Positions 1 to 8,123 of a stretch of 64,000 nucleotides of DNA are shown piece by piece (the first letter of the stretch is position 1; each line of letters starts with the position of its first letter). Made by a program: the position numbers and the translations under genes. This stretch comes from Deltaproteobacteria bacterium RIFCSPHIGHO2_01_FULL_43_49 (lineage in GTDB: Bacteria; UBA10199; SPLOWO2-01-44-7): assembly GCA_001798075.1 (NCBI GenBank), contig MGRG01000012.1, forward strand, positions 1 through 64,000, written 5' to 3'. The notes below the pieces were generated by a model that was not told the DNA's origin, searched no databases, and worked only from the letters and a program-made list of their open reading frames with translations.

Positions 1-215
1 AAAGAAAAATCCAAACAATGACTCCAAAAACTCCCAAATTCGATGCCGGGGTGTGTCCTTAAGGGACATTTCAAACCTCAGCACACTCTTTGATGTGACT
101 CTGGACATGGAAAAGTTCCACTTTGGGAGTCGCTCCACATCTTCATCAAAAACGACTCTAAACACCCATTGCTTTGGAGTCTATTTTTCATTACTACTCC
201 GTCTGATGGATGATG
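1..215. other. Window edge without a recognised gene; short tandem duplication
   Basis: I see no convincing gene here; the short open frames have no ribosome binding site and no recognisable product. Near 52-72 there is a small palindrome (TCCTTAAGGGA). At 194-233 a unit of about 22 bp beginning CTACTCCGTCTGATGGAT is repeated in tandem, and the stop codon of the neighbouring minus-strand retropepsin-like gene lies at the start of the second copy. The duplication therefore lies at and just beyond the 3' end of that gene. Confidence 0.5.
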
Positions 216-638
216 CTACTCCGTCTGATGGATCGAAACCTGATGAAACTCATACATTCGAATTTTACTCTGGCTGAATATAATCTCCCAATCAAAAAGT
301 CGCATGAGATCCGTTCCGATAATTCCTTCAATGCCGAACTTCGAATGCAAATTTCCAACCTCTACCTCTATTTTATGGAGCGTTTGATTACCGAGAAGAA
401 GGATGTCAACACAATGTGTGAAAACAGTTTGATAACCACCAACGGTGACCAATCGTTTCAGTTTGCTTTCAAGAGTCGATTTAATTCCTATTTTTGCGGC
501 TTCCTCTGTATCAAATGTTGTGCCTGCAGAACCGGTATCAAAAATGCAATTGTTCAGAAGGAGTTTCTGCCCCTTGTTTGTGATTGTGACCGGCATGTAA
601 AGCAATCCCTTGAAAAGTCGGAAGGATATTTCAGGCAT
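216..638 (-). CDS. Retropepsin-like aspartic protease domain protein
   Basis: A 140-residue single-domain protein of the clan AA (retropepsin-like) type. The catalytic Asp-Thr-Gly is in FDTGSAGTTF (about residues 33-42), and the second diagnostic element, hydrophobic-hydrophobic-Gly, is in EGIIGTDLM (about 104-112). Single-domain members act as dimers in known families; the substrate here is unknown. I chose the ATG at 638 because it overlaps the end of the upstream 88-residue gene by 8 bp, which suggests translational coupling; a longer reading from 704 would run through that gene. There is no signal peptide, so it is probably cytoplasmic. The same two-gene design occurs again at 30944-31551. 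Confidence 0.7.
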   Translation of the reverse strand: MPEISFRLFKGLLYMPVTITNKGQKLLLNNCIFDTGSAGTTFDTEEAAKIGIKSTLESKLKRLVTVGGYQTVFTHCVDILLLGNQTLHKIEVEVGNLHSKFGIEGIIGTDLMRLFDWEIIFSQSKIRMYEFHQVSIHQTE

Positions 639-897
639 GAGCGGGACGGACTCCCAGAAAAGAGACCTCTTCCATTTCCAATTTTTCCCAATGAGTATGG
701 CCAAAAGTCATGGCAGGAGGTTGGCCGCGCTTGCAATATTCATCATAGATAACTTTTCCGTCTTCATTCGTCAAAACAACCTCTCCCTTCGTGATAATAA
801 TGTGATCGGCGATCCGTTTTTCTTCACAGTTGTCCAGCAAAACAAATGTTTCAGGATATTGCTTTCTGATTTCTTTCCATGTCAGCCTTTGATTCAT
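631..897 (-). CDS. Small hypothetical protein, partner of retropepsin-like gene
   Basis: An 88-residue protein I cannot name with certainty. It resembles short proteins with a DUF5678-like layout: an amphipathic start (WKEIRKQYPETFVLLD), then a beta-rich stretch with a T-N-E-D-G-K-V turn and a C-terminal strand. Such small proteins often precede single-domain aspartyl proteases. It overlaps the downstream retropepsin-like gene by 8 bp, so the two are probably one transcription and translation unit. No strong Shine-Dalgarno is visible before the ATG at 897. Function is unknown; a regulatory or substrate role toward the protease is inference from pairing only. Confidence 0.55.
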   Translation of the reverse strand: MNQRLTWKEIRKQYPETFVLLDNCEEKRIADHIIITKGEVVLTNEDGKVIYDEYCKRGQPPAMTFGHTHWEKLEMEEVSFLGVRPAHA

Positions 898-1307
898 AAT
901 TGGTGTTCATTTAATCACAAAGAAACTTGAGTATCAAGCGGCTTTTCATAAATCAAACCCCCATTGCCATTTTTATGCTCCCAGTTCTACGACGGACGTC
1001 TTGGAAACCCTCCGAAGCTTTAGCGAAGGAGGGTATCCTGCCCGGTTGAATTTTGATATTAACCTCGTTTCTTAATATATGGTAATTATTATTACCAATT
1101 GGTAATAAAAGTTACCAATCGGAGTTTTCCACACGCGAGTATATCAGCCGCAGATGCCTTGCTTGTCTTTTTCCGTGGCATGAGAAAAATATTGTGGAAT
1201 ATGAAGTCCGGTTGATAGATCGGCACGAAGCTTTGCTGTTATCCAAGCATGCCACACGATTTTTTGAGTGGGTAAAATCTTTACTACCGACCTAAATTCG
1301 TCCAGTC
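898..1307. other. Gene-poor spacer with repeats and an AT palindrome
   Basis: No intact gene is visible. At 1008-1033 lies a hairpin repeat (CCCTCC ... GGAGGG) with a GAAGCTTTAGCGAA loop region. At 1079-1120 the half-site TTGGTAAT/ATTACCAA occurs repeatedly in both orientations, like an operator cluster, but no adjacent regulator explains it. From about 1085 to 1294 a plus-strand frame is open without a usable start and reads like a gene remnant (internal HEKNIVEYEVRLIDRHEA, end FFEWVKSLLPT). Confidence 0.4.
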
Positions 1308-1508
1308 TTAACTGTCGCAGCTAACGCGACTGCACACCCCATTGCTGCAAGATTCGCAATACCGGTTGCCGGCATCATCTACGCAGGTGCGCCAGACCGT
1401 GCCGTCCGGTTGCGGTGCATCCACGCAGTTGTCCGCCCATGTGGGAGCAGAAAGCACCACTCCTGCGACCAACAGCATCAATGAAGAAATGAGTCTGAAA
1501 CGTTTCAT
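1308..1508 (-). CDS. Small secreted cysteine-rich protein
   Basis: A 66-residue protein. Residues 1-25 form a standard signal peptide (MKRFRLISSL, hydrophobic core, SAPTWA cleavage region). The mature part of about 41 residues carries six cysteines in closely spaced pairs (CESCSNGVC and others), so it is probably a disulfide-stabilised periplasmic or extracellular peptide. The start at 1508 is set by an excellent ribosome binding site (AAGGAGGAAC) just upstream; the longer reading to 1556 has none. I do not recognise a family. It stands alone between a repeat-rich spacer and the Fic gene. Confidence 0.6.
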   Translation of the reverse strand: MKRFRLISSLMLLVAGVVLSAPTWADNCVDAPQPDGTVWRTCVDDAGNRYCESCSNGVCSRVSCDS

Positions 1509-1631
1509 AAGTTCCTCCTTATTTATGGGGTTGTGATGAGGGGAATGCGCTATCATCGGCGAGGTGAAGGGTCAATAGCGAAAAAAATATGATGTGGTTC
1601 TTTTTGATTCCAGATAGTGGAGCAAAGAAGC

Positions 1632-2765
1632 CTAAAAAATAAGTTGGTAGCGGGTGTCGGGTCCTTTTCCCAATTGCTGCAAAAACCCTATTTTTGCCAA
1701 TTCTTGTAAAGCGCGCGTGACAGTTCGCCGAGGGATGTTAATCAGTTCCGATATTTGTCCGCTCTGCAGCCTGGTCTCCGGATGTTCTCGAAAGCACTGC
1801 AAAACTTTTTTGGGGTTTGAAGCCAGTTGTAAATAGTTTGCATATTTCTTTGAATAATAATCGATGTCTTGATTTAAGGATTTTTCCAGCATTTTCAACA
1901 TGAAGTTCAAAAAAAACTCGATGTGATATTGTTTTGGGTTCTGTCGGAAAATACCTCCAGAACATTGACGAAGCACTATATAATATTCCGCTCTGGCTTT
2001 TTCTATTTGCCGATCAACGGCAAGATAGGGGGCCACAAAATTTAAGTTTTTATCAGGTGTTTGCAACATCCCCAAAAGAAAAAGTGCGCGGCCCAATCTT
2101 CCATTGCCATCTTGGAAAGGGTGGATTGCCAAAAATCGATAAACGAACTCGGCTATAACCGGCAGAGACCAAAGAGAGTTTGGCAAAGTCTGGTTGTACC
2201 AATCAAACAAATCTTTCATGGCGGCAGAAGTAGCAGGCCCCGGATCAGCCGTCTTGAATATTTCTCGTGTAACTTTGTTGTCAACACGTTCCACAACACT
2301 GTTTGGCGCGACCTTGTATTGGCCGAGATAGTGTGATGCAGGAGGGTGGTATTGTAGCAACTCCTTGTGCAAACCACGAACGTCTGTTTCTTTTAAAGGC
2401 AACAAATCATTGGCTTGTTCATAAATAAGAGTTAGCACACTCCTGAGCCCGGCCACTTCTTCAATGCTCCGCTCCTTATCCTTGGAAAGTTTGTCTTCAA
2501 TATAGCGTTTGTGTTTTTCGAAAGAACAGAGCCGACTGTCCTCTCCTAACGCAGCATCCATCCAGTCAATTTCGGTGTTGGTTAAAACAGCATTTTCAAT
2601 TCGGGTAGAAGCACCGATTATACTGATGCGAGCATAGCGATGAATTGTCTCCTGACAATCAGCAGATAAATGCTCCAGCTCCACCCGCTTTCTAGACAAT
2701 AACTCACTGATATCCTTAAGTTTTTTTTCTAATCTAAGATCAATTGTAAAAGAGATCATATCCAC
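1632..2765 (-). CDS. Fic family protein with C-terminal winged helix
   Basis: A 377-residue Fic (filamentation induced by cAMP) protein; the family transfers AMP or related groups to target hydroxyls. The catalytic motif HPFQDGNGRLGR is at about 215-226, with the expected His and the phosphate-binding Asn-Gly-Arg. An inhibitory motif of the form S/T-x-x-x-E-N (STRIEN region, about 53-58) lies N-terminal, as in class II Fic proteins, so it is probably self-inhibited. The last about 60 residues (GQISELINIPRRTVTRAL) look like a winged helix-turn-helix. The start is GTG at 2765, with an ATG two codons later as an alternative. Inverted TTGAGCCATA/TATGGCTCAA repeats directly upstream could be its own operator. 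Confidence 0.9.
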   Translation of the reverse strand: MDMISFTIDLRLEKKLKDISELLSRKRVELEHLSADCQETIHRYARISIIGASTRIENAVLTNTEIDWMDAALGEDSRLCSFEKHKRYIEDKLSKDKERSIEEVAGLRSVLTLIYEQANDLLPLKETDVRGLHKELLQYHPPASHYLGQYKVAPNSVVERVDNKVTREIFKTADPGPATSAAMKDLFDWYNQTLPNSLWSLPVIAEFVYRFLAIHPFQDGNGRLGRALFLLGMLQTPDKNLNFVAPYLAVDRQIEKARAEYYIVLRQCSGGIFRQNPKQYHIEFFLNFMLKMLEKSLNQDIDYYSKKYANYLQLASNPKKVLQCFREHPETRLQSGQISELINIPRRTVTRALQELAKIGFLQQLGKGPDTRYQLIF

Positions 2766-2816
2766 ATTGAGCCATATTGAGCCAAAAAAGTCAATGATTA
2801 TGGCTCAATATGACCC
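2766..2816. promoter_or_regulatory. Repeated half-sites upstream of the Fic gene, candidate operator
   Basis: The sequence TTGAGCCATATTGAGCC is followed about 20 bp later by the inverse GGCTCAATATGACCCAA. The half-site TTGAGCC/GGCTCAA occurs three times, with one degenerate copy (TTGGGTC). They start at the Fic start codon. Since the Fic protein ends in a DNA-binding fold, autoregulation is plausible; this is inference from position. Confidence 0.45.
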
Positions 2817-2869
2817 AACTGACCCTTCTCATGGTGATCTATGCAGGGGGTAAGCATTTTTAAGGGAAT

Positions 2870-3700
2870 CTAAACCTTATAACCCACAACCATTCCATAA
2901 AAATTGGAAAAGGGATGATTGGGGTTTGTATAGGAATGAGTTGAAACCCGAAATCCAATTTTGACAAGAATGGTGCGCATTTCTTCCATAGAAATGGGGT
3001 AATCCCAGTTTCTCATATGGTCTATCCCTTGTTCAGCCAGATCTTCGGACTGTCCTTGAGTTTTTAAAAAAGATTTATAGCCGCTCAGCCATTCATCTCT
3101 CCAATCATTTTTGGGGAGCCCTTTCTTAGGTCTTCTTAAATAAGGGTACTTTTCTGGCCGGAAAAGATCATGGTTCAAAAAGACTCCACCCTTATTCAGT
3201 TGAGAAAAAATTTGCTTGGCCAAAAAAGAAATCTCTTCTGGAGTTCCATGATGCGTATTGAGCCCAATAAAAACGAGATCCACTTTATCTTTCAAAGAGT
3301 GCTCCTCCAAATTCCATGCATTCTCTTCAATGACTTCTTTTTTAATAACATTTTTAGGAAAGGAAAATTTGCGACAAGTAGCTACTTGATCGGGATTAAT
3401 ATCGATCCCTGTATATTCAAAAGAATAGTTGGAAAAATGATTCATCACTTCGGCAATAATGACAGGGGATGCTCCACAAGCCAAATCTAAAACGTTTAAA
3501 GTTTTTTTGGTTTTAGGAAGGCTCGATAAAAATTTTGAAACAATTTCAATGCTGGTTGCTATCGCTTCACGATGGAGTCCGAGGTTTTTCCCAATAATAA
3601 ATTGGTAGGAGCCACCCTTGTTAAAAGTAGGTTCCCTGCGCATCACAGAGGTTTTTGATTGCACAGAAGACTCTATATCAATCAAAGTAGACAAAATCAA
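2870..3700 (-). CDS. Class I SAM-dependent methyltransferase
   Basis: A 276-residue Rossmann-fold methyltransferase. Motif I (LDLACGASPV, about 71-80) binds S-adenosylmethionine, and YTGIDINPDQ (about 96-105) is the acidic-loop motif II. The post-motif region (VDLVFIGLNTHHGTPEE) has a Gly-Leu-Asn-Thr-His-His segment in place of a common NPPY, so it is unlikely to be an N6-adenine DNA methylase. The substrate is unknown; a small molecule is the likelier guess from its length and lack of extra domains. It stands alone, between Fic and an HTH gene on the same strand. Confidence 0.75.
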   Translation of the reverse strand: MILSTLIDIESSVQSKTSVMRREPTFNKGGSYQFIIGKNLGLHREAIATSIEIVSKFLSSLPKTKKTLNVLDLACGASPVIIAEVMNHFSNYSFEYTGIDINPDQVATCRKFSFPKNVIKKEVIEENAWNLEEHSLKDKVDLVFIGLNTHHGTPEEISFLAKQIFSQLNKGGVFLNHDLFRPEKYPYLRRPKKGLPKNDWRDEWLSGYKSFLKTQGQSEDLAEQGIDHMRNWDYPISMEEMRTILVKIGFRVSTHSYTNPNHPFSNFYGMVVGYKV

Positions 3701-3785
3701 TCCTTCACTTATTATTTTTTTGGAAAACGGATTAAATGCTTTTGGATAAATGATTTTATGGCGGGCTTATCTAGGGCGAACTCCT

Positions 3786-4034
3786 TCATTCTTTTCCTAG
3801 TCGACGGATGACATCTCCATATTGTTGAATGACAAGGTGGACGGCTTCTTCAATCCGCTTTTTTTCAGATTCAGTCATTGTCCTAAAAATTCCAGAAAGG
3901 CTCTCTTCAGAAATAGCATAGGTGTGTCCCACTTTTTGGGCGGGGATCTCTCCCTTTTTGATTTTTCGAATAACCTGCATGCGGCTAATTCCAAGCCTTT
4001 TAGCCGCCTCTGCAGCACTGATATATTTTTTCAT
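3786..4034 (-). CDS. Excisionase-type helix-turn-helix regulator
   Basis: An 82-residue DNA-binding protein. Residues 1-48 fit the MerR/excisionase HTH (ISAAEAAKRLGISRMQVIRK followed by a wing with GEIPAQKVGHTYAIS), which normally binds one half-site. The rest is a helical, charged tail that may dimerise. Upstream lies a perfect 8-bp inverted repeat with 6-bp spacing (4058-4079), placed just downstream of a TTGACA -35 box, which fits autorepression. Homologues of this size are often found as control proteins of mobile or toxin loci, but no toxin partner is visible next to it. Confidence 0.75.
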   Translation of the reverse strand: MKKYISAAEAAKRLGISRMQVIRKIKKGEIPAQKVGHTYAISEESLSGIFRTMTESEKKRIEEAVHLVIQQYGDVIRRLGKE

Positions 4035-4057
4035 AAATATGTCACCTGCTCCAGTTG

Positions 4058-4085
4058 TGATGTTACACTTATAACATCATGTCAA
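4058..4085 (-). promoter_or_regulatory. Promoter -35 with palindromic operator for the HTH gene
   Basis: On the minus strand TTGACA (4080-4085) is followed immediately by TGATGTTA-N6-TAACATCA (4058-4079), an 8-bp perfect inverted repeat. An additional half-site (TGTTAC) lies at about 4091. The -10 box would overlap the operator but is weak by eye. The placement suggests repression by the adjacent HTH protein; the link is inference. Confidence 0.5.
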
Positions 4086-4196
4086 TCGAATGTTACTATT
4101 GTTCTGTTCAATAATCGTAAACTTTTCCTTGTTATTTCAATGAGTTATATATAAGAAGCATGAATGAAATTGCCTTGGGCTGAAAAGGAAAGAGTG

Positions 4197-4775
4197 ATGA
4201 AAAAGCGCTGTGTTTGGTCGATAAAAGATCCGATCTATATTGAATATCATGACACTGAGTGGGGGGTGCCGGTTTATGATGACCGCAAACTCTTTGAATT
4301 TTTGATTCTGGAAGGGGCGCAGGCCGGTTTAAGTTGGCTCACCATCTTGAAACGGCGCGAAAATTATCGGAAAGCCTTCAGTAATTTTGATCCTAAAAAA
4401 GTAGCGCAATATAAAGAAGCCGAAATCAAAAAACTTCTGAAAGATGTTGGGATCATTCGAAACCAGCTCAAAATTCGCGCCAGCGTTAGCAATGCCAAAG
4501 CCTTTCTTGAAGTGCAAAAAGAATTCGGAAGTTTCGCGACCTATAGTTGGCAATTTGTGAATAACAAGCCGATTATTGGAAAACACAAAAATGTGAAAAG
4601 TCTTCCGGCTACATCAAAAGAATCCGATCTTTTCAGCAAAGATCTGAAAAAACGGGGTTTCATGTTTGTCGGCTCAACAATTGTTTACGCCCACATGCAA
4701 GCAACCGGCATGGTCAACGACCATACGGTTGACTGTTTTAGGTATAAGGGACTGGCGAAAAATCGCGACATATGA
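4197..4775 (+). CDS. tag: DNA-3-methyladenine glycosylase I
   Basis: A 192-residue base-excision repair enzyme that removes 3-methyladenine from alkylated DNA. The start is typical (RCVW, then YIEYHDTEWGVP), and the substrate pocket Glu lies in LEGAQAGLSW (about 37-46). The structural zinc site is formed by the N-terminal Cys and His and by the C-terminal His and Cys in VNDHTVDC. Length matches the family. I prefer the ATG at 4197, preceded by AAAGGAAAGAG, over the one at 4164. It is monocistronic; the next gene begins about 70 bp later. Confidence 0.93.
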   Translation: MKKRCVWSIKDPIYIEYHDTEWGVPVYDDRKLFEFLILEGAQAGLSWLTILKRRENYRKAFSNFDPKKVAQYKEAEIKKLLKDVGIIRNQLKIRASVSNAKAFLEVQKEFGSFATYSWQFVNNKPIIGKHKNVKSLPATSKESDLFSKDLKKRGFMFVGSTIVYAHMQATGMVNDHTVDCFRYKGLAKNRDI

Positions 4776-4846
4776 TTACGGCGATAGGTTGGAAGAGATG
4801 AAAAAATACAGTTGCTTTACCACCACGGGCCCGACAAGCTTACCTC

Positions 4847-5998
4847 ATGCGTGATACTTACCAATGGTTTTTTCCCTTAGGGATTGTTTTTGGTGTTTTG
4901 GGAGTTGGTGTCTGGATTTTGTTTTGGCTACAAAAAATTCACTTTTATCCCTCCCCTTTGCATTCCGAACTGATGATTGGAGGTTTTTTCCTGACGGTTG
5001 CCATCGGTTTTTTGATGACCGCAATTCCCAGATTCACCAATACCCATTCCGCCTCTTTTATGGAAATTGGAGTTGCCTTTTTGATAGCCCTTTTTCTTTT
5101 GGTCAGCGCTTTTTTGGCAAATCGCTTTTGGTTTTATCTTGTTTTGTTTCTTGAAATTTTGTTGTTGGTTCGGTTTGCTGTTTCTCGGTTCTTCCGTTCG
5201 TTGTTACATCCTCCTCCCTCTTTTGTTCTCGTTGGTTTTGGAATTTTTTTGGTTCTGCTTGCAACATTTCTTCTTTTGCTTCAGGCGCTGCTGGATCAAC
5301 CATTAGCTTTTTTTTCGCAACAATTTCTCTGGCACGGCTTTCCCTTATTTTTGATTCTAGGCATTGGCACCCGACTGATCCCCTTTATTTTGGGAACGAC
5401 TCCCAAAGTAGTGACGCCCCTTCAAGCCCCAACCCCTTTCTCGACAAGTAGCCTAGATAAAAAAGGAATATTGCGATTTGGAATTTATGGACTTTTAATT
5501 CTTCTTTCTTTCCCTTTGGAAACGTCGGTTTCGTTGGTTGCCGGAAAAATCTTGCGGGCAGGGGTTGTCACTTTTATTTTGTTTACACATTGGCGGATTT
5601 ATTTGTTGCCAAGAACGAAGGCCATTTTGGGATGGGCTCTTTGGATTAGCGCCTGGATGTTGGTGGTTGGTTCATGGTTACCTGCTTTACTCCCGACTTA
5701 TGCGGTGCACGCGGCCCATATTTATTTTATCGGCACGGTTTCGCTGATGATCTTTGCGGTGGCCACCCGTGTTGTCGTTTCACACGGCAAACATGATTCC
5801 TCCCTGGAGATTCGCTCCAAGGCCCTTTTGGCGATGCTCATCTTTTTTGTTTTAGCTCTTGTAATAAGATTTACAGCCCCCTGGTCCGGCAATTATTTCT
5901 CCCACCTCGCCTTTGCTTCGTTCTTCTGGCTCGCCGCCGTTTTTTCCTGGTCGGTTGTATTCTTGAAAAAGGTGCTAATAAAAAAAGGACTTAGTTAA
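4847..5998 (+). CDS. NnrS-like polytopic membrane protein
   Basis: A 383-residue integral membrane protein with about 11-12 hydrophobic segments covering nearly the whole length. The segment order and motifs fit the NnrS family: a conserved H-x-E-x-M-x-G-G start (HSELMIGGFFL, about 39-49), then a helix ending FLMTAIPRFT, a central WHGFPLFLILGIGTRLIPF, and a late AAHIYFIGTVSLMIFAVATRVVVSHG. NnrS is a haem- and copper-containing inner membrane protein linked to nitric oxide stress or denitrification. No NO reductase or nitrite reductase gene lies nearby, so the exact role is open. Confidence 0.75.
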   Translation: MRDTYQWFFPLGIVFGVLGVGVWILFWLQKIHFYPSPLHSELMIGGFFLTVAIGFLMTAIPRFTNTHSASFMEIGVAFLIALFLLVSAFLANRFWFYLVLFLEILLLVRFAVSRFFRSLLHPPPSFVLVGFGIFLVLLATFLLLLQALLDQPLAFFSQQFLWHGFPLFLILGIGTRLIPFILGTTPKVVTPLQAPTPFSTSSLDKKGILRFGIYGLLILLSFPLETSVSLVAGKILRAGVVTFILFTHWRIYLLPRTKAILGWALWISAWMLVVGSWLPALLPTYAVHAAHIYFIGTVSLMIFAVATRVVVSHGKHDSSLEIRSKALLAMLIFFVLALVIRFTAPWSGNYFSHLAFASFFWLAAVFSWSVVFLKKVLIKKGLS

Positions 5999-6072
5999 TC
6001 TCGTTTAGAAAGAAATTAAGATAACGATTGCAGCGGTGACAAGGGAATTCATCTGTGTTAGGCAATATATAA

Positions 6073-6594
6073 ATGCTACAAATTGGTCAAACAATCATTG
6101 AGTGTGTGCAAGGGGACATTACAAAAGAAAACGTCGATTGTATTGTGAATGCCGCCAATGAACATTTAGCAGGAGGCGGGGGCGTGGATGGGGCGATTCA
6201 CCGCGCTGGTGGCCCCAGTCTGATGGCAGAACTCAAAGCAAAATATAAAGGTTGTCCAACGGGGAGTGCGGTTATTACAGGTGCCGGCAATTTATCGGCC
6301 AAATATGTCATTCATGCTGTGGGGCCCAGATGGAAAGATGGTCTTTATCACGAAGCTGAACACCTAGCGAGTGCTTACCAAAAAAGTTTGGAACTGGCCA
6401 AAGAACATGGCTGTAAAACAATTGCCTTTCCTGCCATCAGCACCGGTGTTTATGGTTATCCCAAAGAAGAGGCGGCGCATGTTGCTATCAGAGCTGTACT
6501 CGCTTTTATAAAAACATATCCAGGTTTTGAAAAAATCCGATTTGTTTTGTTCGATGCAGAATCATTGACGATTTATCAAAAATATTTGCCGTAG
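6073..6594 (+). CDS. Macrodomain protein, O-acetyl-ADP-ribose deacetylase type
   Basis: A 173-residue single macrodomain, full length for the YmdB/MacroD type. The ADP-ribose binding loops are clear: DCIVNAANEHLAGGGGVDGA (about 22-41) with the catalytic-region Asn and Asp, and FPAISTGVYGYPKEEA (about 119-134), which holds the phosphate loop. Known members hydrolyse O-acetyl-ADP-ribose and mono-ADP-ribosyl-protein links. It converges on the pseudouridine synthase gene only 4 bp beyond its stop. In this window, which also carries a Fic enzyme, reversal of ADP-ribosylation is plausible but not shown. Confidence 0.92.
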   Translation: MLQIGQTIIECVQGDITKENVDCIVNAANEHLAGGGGVDGAIHRAGGPSLMAELKAKYKGCPTGSAVITGAGNLSAKYVIHAVGPRWKDGLYHEAEHLASAYQKSLELAKEHGCKTIAFPAISTGVYGYPKEEAAHVAIRAVLAFIKTYPGFEKIRFVLFDAESLTIYQKYLP

Positions 6595-6598
6595 TTTT

Positions 6599-7243
6599 TC
6601 AGATAAGTTTTTTGAGAATTTCGCATAGTTCCTTTGGTAACTCTGACTTCCATTCCATAATTTTTTCATGAACAGGGTGAGGCAGTTGAAAAAAACTTAA
6701 ATGTAGAAAATACCTGTTTAAATCAAGTTGGTCTTGGGCCTTATGTTTTTGTTTTTGATAGAGCTTGTCGCCAGCGATGGGGTAACCAATGGAGGTCATG
6801 TGCATTCTAATTTGATGGCGGACACCGGTTGTGATTTGCACTTCAATTAAACTATAGTTTTTAAAGTGTTTTAGTGTTTTGAAGGTTGTGTGAGCCGGCC
6901 TTGCTTTTTCTCCTCCAAGGGACATTTTCTTTTTTTTGCGGGGGTGATGGGCAATTGGTGTGGTGATCTCTCCAGAAAGGGGAGTTTTCCCCAAAACAAG
7001 TGCGGTGTATTTTTTAATGACCTGTGGCGTTTTCCAAATGGCGCGGAGTTTGTTGAAGGTATCTTCCGTTTTGGCGGCAACTATTAGGCCAGAGGTATCA
7101 TTATCCAACCTATGAACTAGTTGGGCGCTGGGGTAGAACTTTTGGAGCCATTCTTCGAGGCTATTCTGATCGATCGAGGGTATACCCGCCGGTTTTTCCA
7201 CAACAATTAGGAAATCATCTTCATAAACGATTGACAGATCCAT
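6599..7243 (-). CDS. RluA-family pseudouridine synthase
   Basis: A 214-residue RNA pseudouridine synthase. The catalytic motif HRLDNDTSGLIVAAK begins at about residue 44 and contains the nucleophilic Asp47. The short N-terminus begins directly with the synthase fold (IVYEDDFLIVVEKPAG), and no S4 domain is present, so it resembles the compact RluA/TruC/RluE-like members that act on one site in rRNA or tRNA. The later RHQIRMHMTSIGYPIAGD (about 143-160) is the conserved substrate-proximal strand. The exact uridine target cannot be read from sequence. Confidence 0.9.
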   Translation of the reverse strand: MDLSIVYEDDFLIVVEKPAGIPSIDQNSLEEWLQKFYPSAQLVHRLDNDTSGLIVAAKTEDTFNKLRAIWKTPQVIKKYTALVLGKTPLSGEITTPIAHHPRKKKKMSLGGEKARPAHTTFKTLKHFKNYSLIEVQITTGVRHQIRMHMTSIGYPIAGDKLYQKQKHKAQDQLDLNRYFLHLSFFQLPHPVHEKIMEWKSELPKELCEILKKLI

Positions 7244-7282
7244 GAAAGGTACTATCTTACAAACAAACGGAGGGTGTCCAAT

Positions 7283-8011
7283 ATGTTTTATTTTGATCCT
7301 TTATATATCATGACAACTTTGGGTGCGCTGGTTTTATCTCTTTGGGCCACGGGCAAGGTCAAATGGGCCTTTGCTAAATATTCCAAATTGCCGGCCTATA
7401 GCGGCATGACAGGCGCCGAGGTGGCGCAAAGAATTTTAGATCATCAGGGTATTTGCGATGTCAAAGTTGAACAGACCCGTTCTCATCAATGGTTTGGGAT
7501 AGGTGGCGATGGAATTTTGGATGATCATTATGATCCGCGTGTAAAAACAGTTCGCTTGTCGCCACAAATTTATCAAGGCACTTCACAAGCGGCCGTTGCG
7601 ATTGCCGCCCATGAAGTGGGGCATGCGATCCAACATGCCAAGGCTTATGCACCATTTAAATTGCGAAATGTGATGGCTCCGGCCGCCGCTTTTGGCAGCA
7701 ATATCGCTTATTTATTTTTGATGATGGGTTTTATTGCCAATGCATTGAGTTTTATTAAAATTGGCGTTTTACTTTTTTCAGTGGCTGTTGCTTTTCAGTT
7801 GGTGACTTTGCCGGTTGAATGGGATGCCTCGAACCGTGCCAAAAAATTGTTAGTTGATTATGGGATTGTTGCCGGCCAAGATTCTCAAGGTGTCGCCAAA
7901 GTTTTAAACGCCGCCGCTTTGACCTATGTTGCTGCAGCCGCGGCAGCCTTACTCAACTTGCTTTATTTCTTATTCCGCTCCGGCCTCCTAGGCGGCAGAT
8001 CGAATGATTAA
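7283..8011 (+). CDS. Membrane zinc metallopeptidase (YugP-type)
   Basis: A 242-residue neutral zinc peptidase of the family known as Zn_peptidase_2/YugP. A helix near the start anchors it to the inner membrane, the active site HEVGHAIQHA lies at about 110-119, and two or three further hydrophobic segments follow (about 140-185, 215-235). The third ligand is probably in the conserved EWDASNRA segment (about 181-188). The ATG at 7283 is preferred: GGAGG at 7269-7273 is spaced correctly, while the GTG at 7274 is too close. Its substrate is not known; members are linked to membrane protein quality control. Confidence 0.88.
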   Translation: MFYFDPLYIMTTLGALVLSLWATGKVKWAFAKYSKLPAYSGMTGAEVAQRILDHQGICDVKVEQTRSHQWFGIGGDGILDDHYDPRVKTVRLSPQIYQGTSQAAVAIAAHEVGHAIQHAKAYAPFKLRNVMAPAAAFGSNIAYLFLMMGFIANALSFIKIGVLLFSVAVAFQLVTLPVEWDASNRAKKLLVDYGIVAGQDSQGVAKVLNAAALTYVAAAAAALLNLLYFLFRSGLLGGRSND

Positions 8012-8083
8012 GATTATATTTAGAACTTAACAAAATCAATCACTTACGTTAACAGAAGCATCCTATGAGAATTTAGGAAACTA

Positions 8084-8122
8084 TTGACAGAATGTTAACT
8101 TTAAGTTAACTTTAAGTTAATC
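8084..8122 (+). promoter_or_regulatory. Promoter and operator of the Phd/VapC-like pair
   Basis: TTGACA at 8084-8089 is followed after 17 bp by TAACTT (8107-8112), a usable sigma-70-type promoter. The stretch 8095-8120 consists of three TTAACTTTAAG-type units in tandem, forming overlapping near-palindromes over the -10 box. This is the usual location for autorepression by an antitoxin or toxin-antitoxin complex. Confidence 0.6.
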
Positions 8123-8123
8123 T

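Noticed and set aside
210-752. Plus-strand open frame of 180 codons opposite the retropepsin-like pair
   Set aside because: It lies fully antisense to two overlapping genes with recognisable motifs and has no ribosome binding site or family signs.
1079-1120. AT-rich TTGGTAAT palindromes considered as a replication origin
   Set aside because: No DnaA box cluster, dnaA or other origin gene is near; the palindromes are too few.
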